Assembly (NCBI GenBank): GCA_900318345.1
Contig: ONKD01000044.1
Coordinates: 1 to 40,774, forward strand
Source of the DNA: an uncultured Prevotellaceae bacterium
Lineage (GTDB): Bacteria; Bacteroidota; Bacteroidia; Bacteroidales; Muribaculaceae
Direction of reading: 5' to 3'
DNA: 40,774 nt
Positions 32,699-40,774 of the stretch are shown piece by piece; position 1 is the stretch's first letter; every line of letters starts with the position of its first letter. The translations under genes were made by a program, and so were the position numbers. The notes beneath the pieces were generated by a model. The model was not told the DNA's origin, did no database searches, and worked only from the letters and a program-made list of their open reading frames with translations.

Positions 32699-33547
32699 TT
32701 AGTTCTTCTTGTCTTTTTTGGACTGGTCTTTATTCTTGTCTTTGTTCTTATCTTTCTCCTTATTCTTGTCCTGGTCTTTGGACTTGTCCTTGTCAGACTT
32801 CTTGTTCTGGTCCTTCTTCTCTTGTGAGGCTTGGTTGCGGGCCTCCTGCTCGGCGCGGGCTTGAGCTGCCTTCATCTCCTCCTCATAGTTCTTCTGGGCC
32901 TCCTGGTAGAGTTCCTCGTCAATCGAGTCCATGATCTCGGGATCAATCACCTGCTCGGGGTTAAGGTCGACGATAGAGCCGTCGCCCACGGTGATCTTGA
33001 TTTGGCTGTTCACGCTCACAGGCTTGCCGGGAGCTACGTTATGCCCGTCGACGGTGACTTGCAGGATGAGGCCGCCCATCTCGCTGGGAATGCTGTCCAT
33101 TGTCACATGCTTGAAGCCCATGGCGCGCAGTGTCGCCATTCCCTGTCGGCCTGGCAGGTCAACCAGCTTGGGCAACGGGATGATGGGTGCATGCATCGCG
33201 TTCACGCTCAGGTAGATGATACGTATTTTCTTGATGTAAGATTTAGCCTTGGGATCCTGGTCAATGATCGTGCCCGGCGGGTAGTTCTCATAGAAGGTAG
33301 TGGAGTCGCTGATTTCCCAACGCAGCCCCACCTCGTCGAGGATGCTGATGGCTTTCTCCAGCGGCAGGTTGCGCACGTCGGGCACCTGGACCTGCTGGCC
33401 ATGGGAAGTGAATACATCGATAAACAAAAGGGCGATATAGCCCAATGCGACCAGTGCAACAGCCATCAGTGCCGAATTCAGCAGGATGGGGTGACGGTCA
33501 CGAAAACGGTCAAATCCGCTCATATTCTTGTCGTTATTCTTGCTCAT
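32699..33547 (-). CDS. Membrane-anchored PASTA protein with charged repetitive tail
   Basis: From ATG 33547 (MSKNNDKNMSGFDRFRDRHP) the protein has 282 residues: one membrane helix (about 20-40), three PASTA-like domains (VQVPDVRNLPLEKAISILDE, IPLPKLVDLPGRQGMATLRA, and a third ending VNSQIKITVGDGS), then a tail after about residue 215. The tail turns helical (YQEAQKNYEEEMKAAQARAE) and ends in about 45 residues made almost only of Lys, Asp, Asn, Glu, Gln and Ser (KDKSKDQDKNKEKDKNKDKN). PASTA domains bind peptidoglycan or muropeptides. The longer GTG frame (33559) is less likely. The tail could vary in length by slippage. Confidence 0.85.
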   Translation of the reverse strand: MSKNNDKNMSGFDRFRDRHPILLNSALMAVALVALGYIALLFIDVFTSHGQQVQVPDVRNLPLEKAISILDEVGLRWEISDSTTFYENYPPGTIIDQDPKAKSYIKKIRIIYLSVNAMHAPIIPLPKLVDLPGRQGMATLRAMGFKHVTMDSIPSEMGGLILQVTVDGHNVAPGKPVSVNSQIKITVGDGSIVDLNPEQVIDPEIMDSIDEELYQEAQKNYEEEMKAAQARAEQEARNQASQEKKDQNKKSDKDKSKDQDKNKEKDKNKDKNKDQSKKDKKN

Positions 33548-33575
33548 GGTGGTTCCCACTATTGATTACAATCGA

Positions 33576-33583
33576 CAAAGATA
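33576..33583 (-). promoter_or_regulatory. -7 element of the PASTA-rluD operon
   Basis: TATCTTTG on the minus strand, 28 bases before ATG 33547. No TTG at normal spacing. Confidence 0.45.
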
Positions 33584-33668
33584 CGGCAAAAAATCCGATA
33601 AACTGAAATCCAACCCATTTTATTTGTCGTGAATCCCGAAAATAATGGGTCGGGCATGGCAGGAAGTG

Positions 33669-33812
33669 GGGTGTGTCAAAATTCATCTGCTGGAATTATA
33701 ACCGCCCTGACGGGCGGGAAATTAAAACAAATTTTGCATTGAAATTAAATAAATATTAATGATATATCAATTTATTGATAATTCTTGTTTGATTTCTCGG
33801 CCGTAGGTCGAT
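33669..33812. mobile_element. MITE-like element, copy C (partial)
   Basis: It starts GGGTGTGTCAAAATTCATCT like copy A, keeps the GC palindrome (CCGCCCTGACGGGCGGG), and shares the second palindrome (CTCGGCCGTAGGTCGA) with copy B. The far terminal repeat is not recognisable. It fills most of the 349-base gap between the PASTA gene and the LacI gene; nothing else is seen there. Confidence 0.55.
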
Positions 33813-33896
33813 TAATCATTGAGTCATTCAAGTTACGCAACAACTTGTATGAGTGAAATTTTTGGTAGGACTGTATAGGATTGGGTTTCAGGTGGT

Positions 33897-34928
33897 TTAC
33901 ATGTGTCGGGTGGTACCGCGGACAACGAGGCGGGTCTTGACGATGCGTTTCTCGGCATGGTCGTGGGGGAGGGTACCCTCAACAAGGCCGATGAGGATAT
34001 CGGCCGCCTCTTTACCGACCTGTGTGCCACGTTGCTCTACTGTCGTGAGCATGGGGTCGCAGACGGTGGCGCGGAAGCCGTTGGTGAAACCACAGATGCT
34101 TACCTCATCGGGGACGGTATAGCCCAACCGTTTCACCACCGAGAGGATGCCGATGGCCGTCTCGTCGTTGACCGCAAAGAAGGCGTCAGGCCGATTGGTC
34201 ATGCTCATCATTGCTGGTGTAATGCGCTCGGCGTCAGCGCGGTTGTCACAGATGCGCACCAACGACTCGTCGAGCGTGAGGCCATGCTTGTACAGGGCAT
34301 CACGGTAGCCGTTGAAGCGGTTTTTGCCGATTTGCAGGTTCATGGATGTGCCATAGAAGGCGATGCGCTTGCAACCCGTGGTGATGAGGTGTGAGACCGC
34401 GTTGAGCGTCCCCATGTAGTCATCGACGACGACACGGCTGGCGTTGAGCGCAGGGCAGATGCGGTCATAGAAGACCAGCGGCACACCCGAAGCCGTGAGG
34501 TGCTCAAAGTGGTCATAGCGCTCGGTGTCCTTAGCCTGGGAGACGATGATGCCGCAAACCTTGTTCTTGAGCATCGCTTCACAGATTTGGACCTCGCGCT
34601 CGTAGCTCTCGTTGCTTTTTGCCACGATGATGTGGTAGCCGCGCGACGAGGCCTCGGCCTCGATGCCGTCGAGGATTGACGAGAAATAGTAGTGTACCAA
34701 CTCAGGCACAATCACACCGATGGCGCGTGATGGATTACGGCGGCTGTGGCGCAACTGCTCGGCAATGACGTTGGGGAAATAATTGTGCTCACGGGCGAAC
34801 TGCTGGATGGCCTGCCTGCGTTTCTTGGAGATGCTGGGACTGTCACTCAGAGCCCTCGACACCGTGGCCACCGAAACGCCCAATTCGCGGGCGATATCCT
34901 TCATCGTCATGTGTTGGTTATCGTTCAT
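33897..34928 (-). CDS. LacI-family transcriptional regulator
   Basis: The 343-residue protein has the LacI helix-turn-helix at residues 7-35 (MTMKDIARELGVSVATVSRA), the hinge region (FPNVIAEQLRHSRRNPSRAI) and a periplasmic-binding-like effector domain (IGVIVPELVHYYFSSILDGI to LIGLVEGTLPHDHAEKRIV). It lies back to back with susC, with a LacI-type palindrome (34997-35008) between them, so it very likely controls the SusCDE genes and perhaps itself. The effector would be a sugar released from the glycan the locus handles. Confidence 0.92.
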   Translation of the reverse strand: MNDNQHMTMKDIARELGVSVATVSRALSDSPSISKKRRQAIQQFAREHNYFPNVIAEQLRHSRRNPSRAIGVIVPELVHYYFSSILDGIEAEASSRGYHIIVAKSNESYEREVQICEAMLKNKVCGIIVSQAKDTERYDHFEHLTASGVPLVFYDRICPALNASRVVVDDYMGTLNAVSHLITTGCKRIAFYGTSMNLQIGKNRFNGYRDALYKHGLTLDESLVRICDNRADAERITPAMMSMTNRPDAFFAVNDETAIGILSVVKRLGYTVPDEVSICGFTNGFRATVCDPMLTTVEQRGTQVGKEAADILIGLVEGTLPHDHAEKRIVKTRLVVRGTTRHM

Positions 34929-34996
34929 GTTCAGTTTTTACTTGATATGGTTATTGTTAGAAACACGGGCGAAATTATAACAAAAAAACGGATTGC

Positions 34997-35008
34997 GCAA
35001 ACGATTGC
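34997..35008. promoter_or_regulatory. Candidate LacI-family operator
   Basis: GCAAACGATTGC is a near-perfect palindrome around a central CG, the shape bound by LacI/CcpA-type regulators (compare GCAAACGTTTGC). It lies 69 bases upstream of the LacI ATG and 57 bases before the susC -7 element. Confidence 0.55.
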
Positions 35009-35064
35009 ATATAATTAATTAGAAAATTAACATTATAAAAAAAGAAAAAATTACTAAAAATACT

Positions 35065-35072
35065 TATTTTTG
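35065..35072 (+). promoter_or_regulatory. -7 element of susC
   Basis: TATTTTTG matches TAnnTTTG. The leader to ATG 35201 is about 120 bases, usual for susC genes. No TTG at the standard spacing. Confidence 0.45.
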
Positions 35073-35200
35073 CCCTGTTTTAATTGCCTTAAAACGGCCA
35101 TTTAAAACCATGCGGCTGAGCACAGCCCATAAGCAGATGAATAAAAAGATGGATATAAATATTTAATTATCAACATAATATTAACTTTAAAAATTTAAAG

Positions 35201-38200
35201 ATGAAGCAGGTAAACATCAGAATTCCTTCTAGGATTCTTACCCTTGTGATGGGACTGTTCCTGTCACTGGGAGCCTATGCACAGATTACTGTGAATGGCA
35301 TAGTGAAGGATGCTACCGGCGAGCCTGTCATCGGCGCGAGTGTTCGTGTCGTTGGCACCCAGTTGGGTACAGCTACCGACTTTGACGGTCTGTTCACCCT
35401 CGACGGTGTGCCCCAGGGCGCCAAGCTCCAAATCACTTCTGTAGGCTACGAGGACCACGAGGTCACCGCAGCTAGTGACTTAGTTATTACCATGGCTGAG
35501 AGCACCAAGATGCTTGAAAATCTGGTGGTCATCGGTTATGGTGTAGTAAAGAAAAACGACTTGACCGGTTCGGTGTCGGCTCTCAAGCCCGATGCCAAGA
35601 ACAAGGGTGTCGTTGTCAGTGCTCAGGACATGCTCGGCGGTAAGATTGCCGGTGTGAGTGTGACCAGCAACAGTGGTGAGCCTGGTGGCGGTGCAACCAT
35701 CCGCATCCGTGGCGGTTCGTCACTGAACGCCAGCAACGACCCCCTGATTGTGATCGATGGTATTATCATGGATGGCAACGGTGTGAGCGGTCTGTCCAAC
35801 CCCCTGTCACTGGTTAACCCCCAGGACATCGAGAGCTTCAACGTGTTGAAGGACGCTTCGGCCACCGCCATCTTTGGTAGCCGTGGTTCTAACGGTGTCA
35901 TCATCATCACCACCAAGAAGGGTCGCCGTGGCCAGAGCCCCAGCGTGTCCTACAATGGTAGTGTGACTTGGAGTATGAAGAATAAGACCATCGACGTGAT
36001 GGACGGTGACGAGTATCGCGCATTTGTGAAGGAGATCTTCGCCGGTAACACCCGTGAGGAGAACGCCCTGTCGCTGCTGGGAAACGCTAACACCGACTGG
36101 CAGAACGAGATCTACCGCACGGCCCTGAGTCATGACCACAACTTGACCGTGGCTGGTTCGGTGGGCACGCTCCTGCCCTATCGCGTATCGTTGGGCTACA
36201 CCGACCAGGAAGGTATCTTAAAGACTTCAGACTTCAAGCGCTACACCGTGGCCTTGAACCTGAACCCCTCGTTGTTTGACGATCACTTGACCTTCAACCT
36301 CAACGGTAAGCTGGCTTGGACCGATTCGCGCTGGGCCGATTCAGGTGCTGTGGGTAATGCCGTTCGCATGGACCCGACCCAGCCCATCTACAGCAACGAC
36401 CCGAAGTATGCTGGCGTGGGTGGCTACTTTGAGTGGATGCAGGTGAATGGTTCTGATTCCGCTTGGCCCTACACCAAGAACACCAACGCTCCTTACAACC
36501 CCGTGGCTATGCTTGACAACCATGACAACAATGGTAAGACTCACTCATTCATCGGTAGCGCTGACATTGAGTATAAGATCCACGGTTTTGAGGACTTGAG
36601 GCTCCACCTCACCCTGGGTGGTGACTTCACCAGCGGTCATGGCCACAACATCAGTGCCAATATCTCCAATACCTCGAACTACTGGGGCAACACCAGCTAC
36701 TATCGTCAGACTAAGGAGAACCTGCAGCTGAGTACCTATGCTCAGTATTTCAAGGACTTCAACGATAAGCATCACTTTGACATCATGGCAGGTTACGAGT
36801 GGGCACACTACTGGCGCAAGGAGTACAACGAGTCGTGGGGTACTTATCCCGCCAATTCGGCCCTGTTCTTCACCGACGATGATGTCGAGAAGGGCGCACT
36901 GGTTGTAGCACCCGGTATCTGGATTCCCGCTGCAACCTACAATGTGGGTGGCAGCAAGGCCGGCGCTATCCGTGCCGAAGGCGTTTACCGCCAGAATAAC
37001 GGTCTGGGTTTCCGCACTGAACATTATTTGATATCGTTCTTTGGCCGTATGAACTACTCCTATGCTAACCGCTACATGTTCACCTTCACCCTTCGTGATG
37101 ACGGTTCATCACGCTTCAAGAATCACTGGGCATTGTTCCCCTCTGCAGCATTTGCATGGAAGATTAAGGAAGAGGCTTTCATGAACGAGAGCGTCTTCAG
37201 CGACCTCAAGCTGCGTCTCGGTTGGGGTAAGACCGGTCAGCAGGATGGCATCAACGACTACAACTACTTTGCCACCTATGTGATGAGCAATGGCAGCCAG
37301 GGTTCTTTCTATGATATTACTGGTAACGGCACCAAGGCTAAGCCCCAAGTTTTCAACGGCGATCTCTCTTGGGAGGCCACCACAACGACCAACATCGGTC
37401 TTGACTGGGGTATCATGAACCAGCGTCTGAACGGTAGCATCGACTGGTATTATCGCAAGGCTACCGCTCTGATCAACTGGGCCCCCTTAGCGGCAATGAC
37501 CGCCCCCGGCAACGCTTACTACAAGAACATCGGTTCGCTGCGCAACACTGGTATTGAGTTCGCATTGAACTGGAAGGCCATCTCGACGACCGACCTGTTG
37601 TGGACCATCGACTATAACTTGACCTATAACAACAACAAGATCATTGCGCTCATCAACGACGATCCTAATTATATGGTGCCCACTGGCGGCATCGGCATCA
37701 ACGGTAATGCCGAGGCTCACGTTGTGAGTTACCCTGCCAGCAGTTTCTATGTATACCAGCAGGTTTATGACCAGGCCGGTAAGCCCATTGAGGGCCAGGT
37801 GGTTGACCGCAACGGTGACGGTGTGATTAATGAAGCTGACAAGTACTTCTACAAGGCACCGTGGGCTCCTGTGACCATGGGTCTGGCTTCGCGCCTCGAT
37901 TGGAAGAACTGGGACTTTGGCTTCAGCCTGCGTGCCAGCTTTGGCAACTACCTGTTCAATAACGTGATGCAGGGCTATCACAACGTGAGCCCCGCTGCAG
38001 TGTTTGAGGAGGTTTCCGGTTTCTACCTGAACAACCGTCCCAAGGCATTGGTTGATTTGGGTTGGCAGACCTATGACAACGAGACCGTCTTCAGTGACTA
38101 CTGGGTACAGAACGCTTCGTTCCTCAAGTGTGACAACATCACCCTGGGTTACAGCTTCAACAACCTGTTCAAGCATGGTAGCTACCACGGTGTTGGTGGC

Positions 38201-38338
38201 CGTCTCTATGGTACGGTGAGCAACGTGTTCTGCATTACCAAGTATGATGGTATCGACCCCGAGGTCTTCGGTGGTATCGGCGGTGATTTCTACCCGCGTC
38301 CCATCTCGTTCATCCTGGGTCTTAGCCTGAACTTCTAA
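35201..38338 (+). CDS. susC: SusC-type TonB-dependent outer-membrane transporter
   Basis: The 1045-residue protein has a signal peptide ending SLGAYAQ, a carboxypeptidase-regulatory-like domain (about 28-105, ITVNGIVKDATGEPVIGASV), a plug (about 110-240, including QDMLGGKIAGVSVTSNSGEP and ATIRIRGGSSLNASNDPLIV, and ATAIFGSRGSNGVIIITTKK) and a 22-strand barrel ending FILGLSLNF. It imports oligosaccharides with TonB energy and pairs with the SusD lipoprotein 31 bases downstream. The ligand is not readable from sequence. Confidence 0.96.
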   Translation: MKQVNIRIPSRILTLVMGLFLSLGAYAQITVNGIVKDATGEPVIGASVRVVGTQLGTATDFDGLFTLDGVPQGAKLQITSVGYEDHEVTAASDLVITMAESTKMLENLVVIGYGVVKKNDLTGSVSALKPDAKNKGVVVSAQDMLGGKIAGVSVTSNSGEPGGGATIRIRGGSSLNASNDPLIVIDGIIMDGNGVSGLSNPLSLVNPQDIESFNVLKDASATAIFGSRGSNGVIIITTKKGRRGQSPSVSYNGSVTWSMKNKTIDVMDGDEYRAFVKEIFAGNTREENALSLLGNANTDWQNEIYRTALSHDHNLTVAGSVGTLLPYRVSLGYTDQEGILKTSDFKRYTVALNLNPSLFDDHLTFNLNGKLAWTDSRWADSGAVGNAVRMDPTQPIYSNDPKYAGVGGYFEWMQVNGSDSAWPYTKNTNAPYNPVAMLDNHDNNGKTHSFIGSADIEYKIHGFEDLRLHLTLGGDFTSGHGHNISANISNTSNYWGNTSYYRQTKENLQLSTYAQYFKDFNDKHHFDIMAGYEWAHYWRKEYNESWGTYPANSALFFTDDDVEKGALVVAPGIWIPAATYNVGGSKAGAIRAEGVYRQNNGLGFRTEHYLISFFGRMNYSYANRYMFTFTLRDDGSSRFKNHWALFPSAAFAWKIKEEAFMNESVFSDLKLRLGWGKTGQQDGINDYNYFATYVMSNGSQGSFYDITGNGTKAKPQVFNGDLSWEATTTTNIGLDWGIMNQRLNGSIDWYYRKATALINWAPLAAMTAPGNAYYKNIGSLRNTGIEFALNWKAISTTDLLWTIDYNLTYNNNKIIALINDDPNYMVPTGGIGINGNAEAHVVSYPASSFYVYQQVYDQAGKPIEGQVVDRNGDGVINEADKYFYKAPWAPVTMGLASRLDWKNWDFGFSLRASFGNYLFNNVMQGYHNVSPAAVFEEVSGFYLNNRPKALVDLGWQTYDNETVFSDYWVQNASFLKCDNITLGYSFNNLFKHGSYHGVGGRLYGTVSNVFCITKYDGIDPEVFGGIGGDFYPRPISFILGLSLNF

Positions 38339-38369
38339 TTATCGACACATTAAATTCTATATTGGAACT

Positions 38370-40040
38370 ATGAATAAGTTTTTCAAATATATACAATTTG
38401 CTGCTGTGGCTCTGTTGATTGCAGGAGGATTCACGTCATGTATCAACGACCTGGATGTGGAGCCTATCGATCCCGCGTTGCAGAGCGATGTCACTCCCGA
38501 GCAGCTGTTCAACAAGTGCTATTCGGTGTTTGCCACCTCGGGTAACAACGGTGGTGACGACAATGTTGACGTTGACGGTCTGGACGGCGGTTTCCAGCAC
38601 AAATTCCGCCAGATGTGGAACTCCAACGAGCTGACTACCGACGAGGCCATCTGCGGTTGGGGTGATGAGGGTATTCCTACCTACTGCCACAACAGTTATG
38701 ACGCCAGCCACCCGATGCTGCGCGGTTACTACTATGGCCTGTGCATCGGCATCACCTTCTGCAACCAGTATTTGGCTGAGTTTGCCGACTATGATGCAAC
38801 GATGACTGCCGAGATTCGCTTCCTGCGCGCCTTCCAGTTCTACTTGTTGACCGATGCCTTTGGCAACGTCCCCTTCTCCACCACCGTCTCGTCCGAGAAC
38901 CCCGAGCAGTACAGCCGTGCTCAGGTGTGTGAGTTTATCGAGAGCGAGCTTAAGGCCATCGTGGGCGAGAATGACGCTGACAATGCCAATATCTTGAATG
39001 ATCCTAAGCCCAAGAAATATGGTGAGACCGGTTATGGCCGCATCGACAAGGCTGCTGCCTGGATGCTGCTGTCCCGCCTGTACCTGAACAGCGAGGTTTA
39101 CACTGGTACTCCCCGCTGGCAAGAGGCTGCCGAGTATGCCAAGAAGGTGATGGATTCAGGTTACAAGCTGCATACCCAGGGCTATGCTGCCGAGGGCAAG
39201 GACGGCGTTTACCGCGAGTTCACCGCTTACCAGATGCTGTTCATGGGTGACAACGGAATTACCGACGCCGCCTATGAGGCAGTCTTCCCCGTCATCCAAG
39301 ACGGCCTGCGCACCACCTCGTGGGGTGGCACCAACTTCCTGATCTGCTCGACCGTTGACGCCGACGTTCATCCTTATCCCTATGACGAGACTGAGGTGAA
39401 TGGTCTGTACAACAACAGCACCTGGGGTGGCAACCGTGCTCGTCCCGAGTTGATCCGTCTGTTCTTCCCCAACGATGACGCTCCGTCAGAGCACGCTTAT
39501 GCCGTGGCTATGGCCGCTGGTGACGATCGTGCCCTGTTCGAGACCGAGGGCCGCTTCTTGAACGTTGAGGATGAGTCCAACTTCAAGTATGGCTATGCTA
39601 TTGCCAAGTTCAACAACTTCAAGTGTGATGGTTCTAAGGGCAGTGACATCACGTTTGCTGACTCACACCTGTTCTACATGCGTGTGGCTGAGGCTTACCT
39701 GAACTATGCAGAGGCACTCACCCGCATGAACGGTGGTACCGCACCTGCTGATGCCGTTGCAGCAATCAACGCCATCCGTGGCCGTGCCCATGCTACCCAA
39801 CGCACTTCTTACACCCTCAACCAGATTCTGGACGAGTGGGGCCGTGAGTTCTACTTCGAAGGTCGTCGCCGCGTCGACCTGATTCGCTTTGGCAAGTTTG
39901 GTGGTCCCACCGACTACCAGTGGCAATGGAAGGGCGGCTCCTATGCTGGCCGTGACTTTGAGGCCTTCCGCAATGTATTCGCCATCCCCACCAGTGACTT
40001 AATCACGAACACCAAGCTGCAACAGAATCCCGGTTATTGA
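38370..40040 (+). CDS. susD: SusD/RagB-type glycan-binding lipoprotein
   Basis: The 556-residue lipoprotein has a lipobox (GGFTSC, acylated C24) followed by acidic residues (INDLDVEP), consistent with export to the outer face. Family segments include MTAEIRFLRAFQFYLLTDAF and GNVPFSTT in the TPR-like N-terminal half. The C-terminal half has FYMRVAEAYLNYAEALTRMN, AINAIRGRAHAT and ILDEWGREFYFEGRRRVDLI. It caps the SusC barrel and captures glycan. The next gene starts 41 bases after its stop. Confidence 0.96.
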   Translation: MNKFFKYIQFAAVALLIAGGFTSCINDLDVEPIDPALQSDVTPEQLFNKCYSVFATSGNNGGDDNVDVDGLDGGFQHKFRQMWNSNELTTDEAICGWGDEGIPTYCHNSYDASHPMLRGYYYGLCIGITFCNQYLAEFADYDATMTAEIRFLRAFQFYLLTDAFGNVPFSTTVSSENPEQYSRAQVCEFIESELKAIVGENDADNANILNDPKPKKYGETGYGRIDKAAAWMLLSRLYLNSEVYTGTPRWQEAAEYAKKVMDSGYKLHTQGYAAEGKDGVYREFTAYQMLFMGDNGITDAAYEAVFPVIQDGLRTTSWGGTNFLICSTVDADVHPYPYDETEVNGLYNNSTWGGNRARPELIRLFFPNDDAPSEHAYAVAMAAGDDRALFETEGRFLNVEDESNFKYGYAIAKFNNFKCDGSKGSDITFADSHLFYMRVAEAYLNYAEALTRMNGGTAPADAVAAINAIRGRAHATQRTSYTLNQILDEWGREFYFEGRRRVDLIRFGKFGGPTDYQWQWKGGSYAGRDFEAFRNVFAIPTSDLITNTKLQQNPGY

Positions 40041-40081
40041 TGCTACAGTAATGTCTAACATTTAATATTGACAATAAGAAA

Positions 40082-40774
40082 ATGAAAAAGATATTTTTAT
40101 CATCACTGATGCTGCTGAGCATGGCACTCGTGTTCACGGCATGCGAGGATGACCGCGATTCTAACCCCACGCTGGTACAGCCCACCACGTTCACGCTCAA
40201 CAACCCCGTGAACACGCTGGTTGACCTGGCTGAGTCTGTTGGTATCCCCTTCGCTTGGTCACAGCCTGATTATGGTGGCTGGCCCGCAGCGGTAGAGTAT
40301 CAGCTTGAGGTTTCTCCCACCAATAGCTGGACTGTTTCGACCGATGAGGCCGCTCTCGACGAGACTGGCGCCACTATTGCCGACTATGCTATCCTGCCCA
40401 CGGTGTACGCATCGTGCACGGGTAATATGTCGGCCGTTGAATTGGATAAGGCCCTGATCGGCATTTGCCATTGGGGCGAGGGTGAAGTTCCCGAGAAACA
40501 GACTGTCTATGTCCGTTGTAAGGCTTCCACCGCTGGTGCCGAGACCATCATGTCTAATGTGGTTTCCCTGGAGGTTAATCCTTACTATATTGAGCTCGCC
40601 GATGCTCCCATCGAGATCTGGTACCTCGTGGGTAACGAGATCGGTTCTAAGAGCTGGGACAACAGCGCAGGTGGTGTTGCTACCGGTGGCTTGATCCCGA
40701 TGTATCCCATCATGGGCAATGAGTATGACGCACGCACCGGCCAGGGTGAGATCCAGTACATTGGCTACTTCCAC
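40082..40774 (+). CDS. SusE/SusF-like surface lipoprotein (N-terminal part)
   Basis: The open frame starts at ATG 40082 and runs 231 codons off the window. The signal peptide (MKKIFLSSLMLLSMALVFTA) ends in a lipobox with C21 and the acidic EDDRDS that acts as a surface-export signal in Bacteroidota. A SusE-type domain follows (PTTFTLNNPVNTLVDLAESV, IPFAWSQPDYGGW, EYQLEVSPTNSW). Such proteins bind starch or other glucans on the cell surface. Its order after susC and susD matches the Sus-like layout and favours an alpha-glucan target, as does the alpha-amylase at 13.4 kb. Confidence 0.88.
   Translation, partial: MKKIFLSSLMLLSMALVFTACEDDRDSNPTLVQPTTFTLNNPVNTLVDLAESVGIPFAWSQPDYGGWPAAVEYQLEVSPTNSWTVSTDEAALDETGATIADYAILPTVYASCTGNMSAVELDKALIGICHWGEGEVPEKQTVYVRCKASTAGAETIMSNVVSLEVNPYYIELADAPIEIWYLVGNEIGSKSWDNSAGGVATGGLIPMYPIMGNEYDARTGQGEIQYIGYFH

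Noticed and set aside
35807-38188. Several minus-strand frames opposite susC
   Set aside because: They are shadows of a full-length SusC with signal peptide, plug and barrel.
1-40774. CRISPR array, toxin-antitoxin, restriction or other defence genes
   Set aside because: No regularly spaced repeats, cas genes or recognised defence domains were found on either strand.
40259-40774. Minus-strand frame at the window end
   Set aside because: It lies opposite the SusE-like lipoprotein, which has a signal peptide, lipobox and family motifs.

Overview
The window looks like a chromosome segment of a gut Bacteroidales (Bacteroidota), most like Muribaculaceae or Prevotellaceae. The evidence is the repeated TAnnTTTG -7 promoter element (often with TTG 19-21 bases upstream), SusC/SusD/SusE genes, DUF4954 and DUF5687-type genes, BspA-type repeats and dockerin-ended secreted proteins. 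The genus cannot be fixed from the sequence alone.

Layout. 1-251: the 5' end of an IS4-type transposase, cut by the window edge. 416-2191: secreted M6 metalloprotease with dockerin tail. 2327-3779 (-): glutamine synthetase gene broken by an internal deletion and frameshift, behind duplicated promoters. 4119-4826: small dockerin protein. 4833-7754 (-): three-gene sugar operon (nucleotidyltransferase/GHMP-like fusion, mutarotase, FucP-type permease). 7887-9242 (-): TrpB2, preceded by an apparent transcription attenuator with an 18-residue leader peptide containing Trp-Trp-Trp. 9600-11250 (-): dipeptidase PepD (damaged 5' end) and a 59-residue winged-helix protein. 11251-13412: repeats and a BspA/DUF285 dockerin protein. 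13413-14819: secreted GH13 alpha-amylase. 14872-19144 (-): FucI-like isomerase, ABC exporter and LPS-kinase-like protein. 19268-21640: small outer-membrane barrel, IS982 remnants, an AT-rich membrane gene and MITE-like repeats. 21640-23977 (-): sialidase with dockerin module, then a tRNA-dihydrouridine synthase. 24246-27053: trkA-trkH. 27132-27208: tRNA-Met(CAT). 27291-27970 (-): two small paralogous membrane genes, one broken. 28086-29942 (-): DUF4954. 30068-33547 (-): PASTA protein, RluD-type pseudouridine synthase and GH125 alpha-mannosidase. 33897 to the end: LacI-type regulator diverging from a susC-susD-susE locus that runs off the window.

How it fits together. Sialidase, GH125 mannosidase, fucose-type permease and mutarotase, a secreted protease and alpha-amylase suggest life on host glycoproteins and alpha-glucans. 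Four secreted proteins carry dockerin-like modules, but no cohesin is visible here. The most interesting regulatory element is the trpB2 leader, where leader peptide, antiterminator candidate, terminator and consensus promoter can all be read. Three genes (glnA, pepD and a small membrane gene) carry deletions with frameshifts; real decay and assembly error cannot be told apart from the sequence alone.
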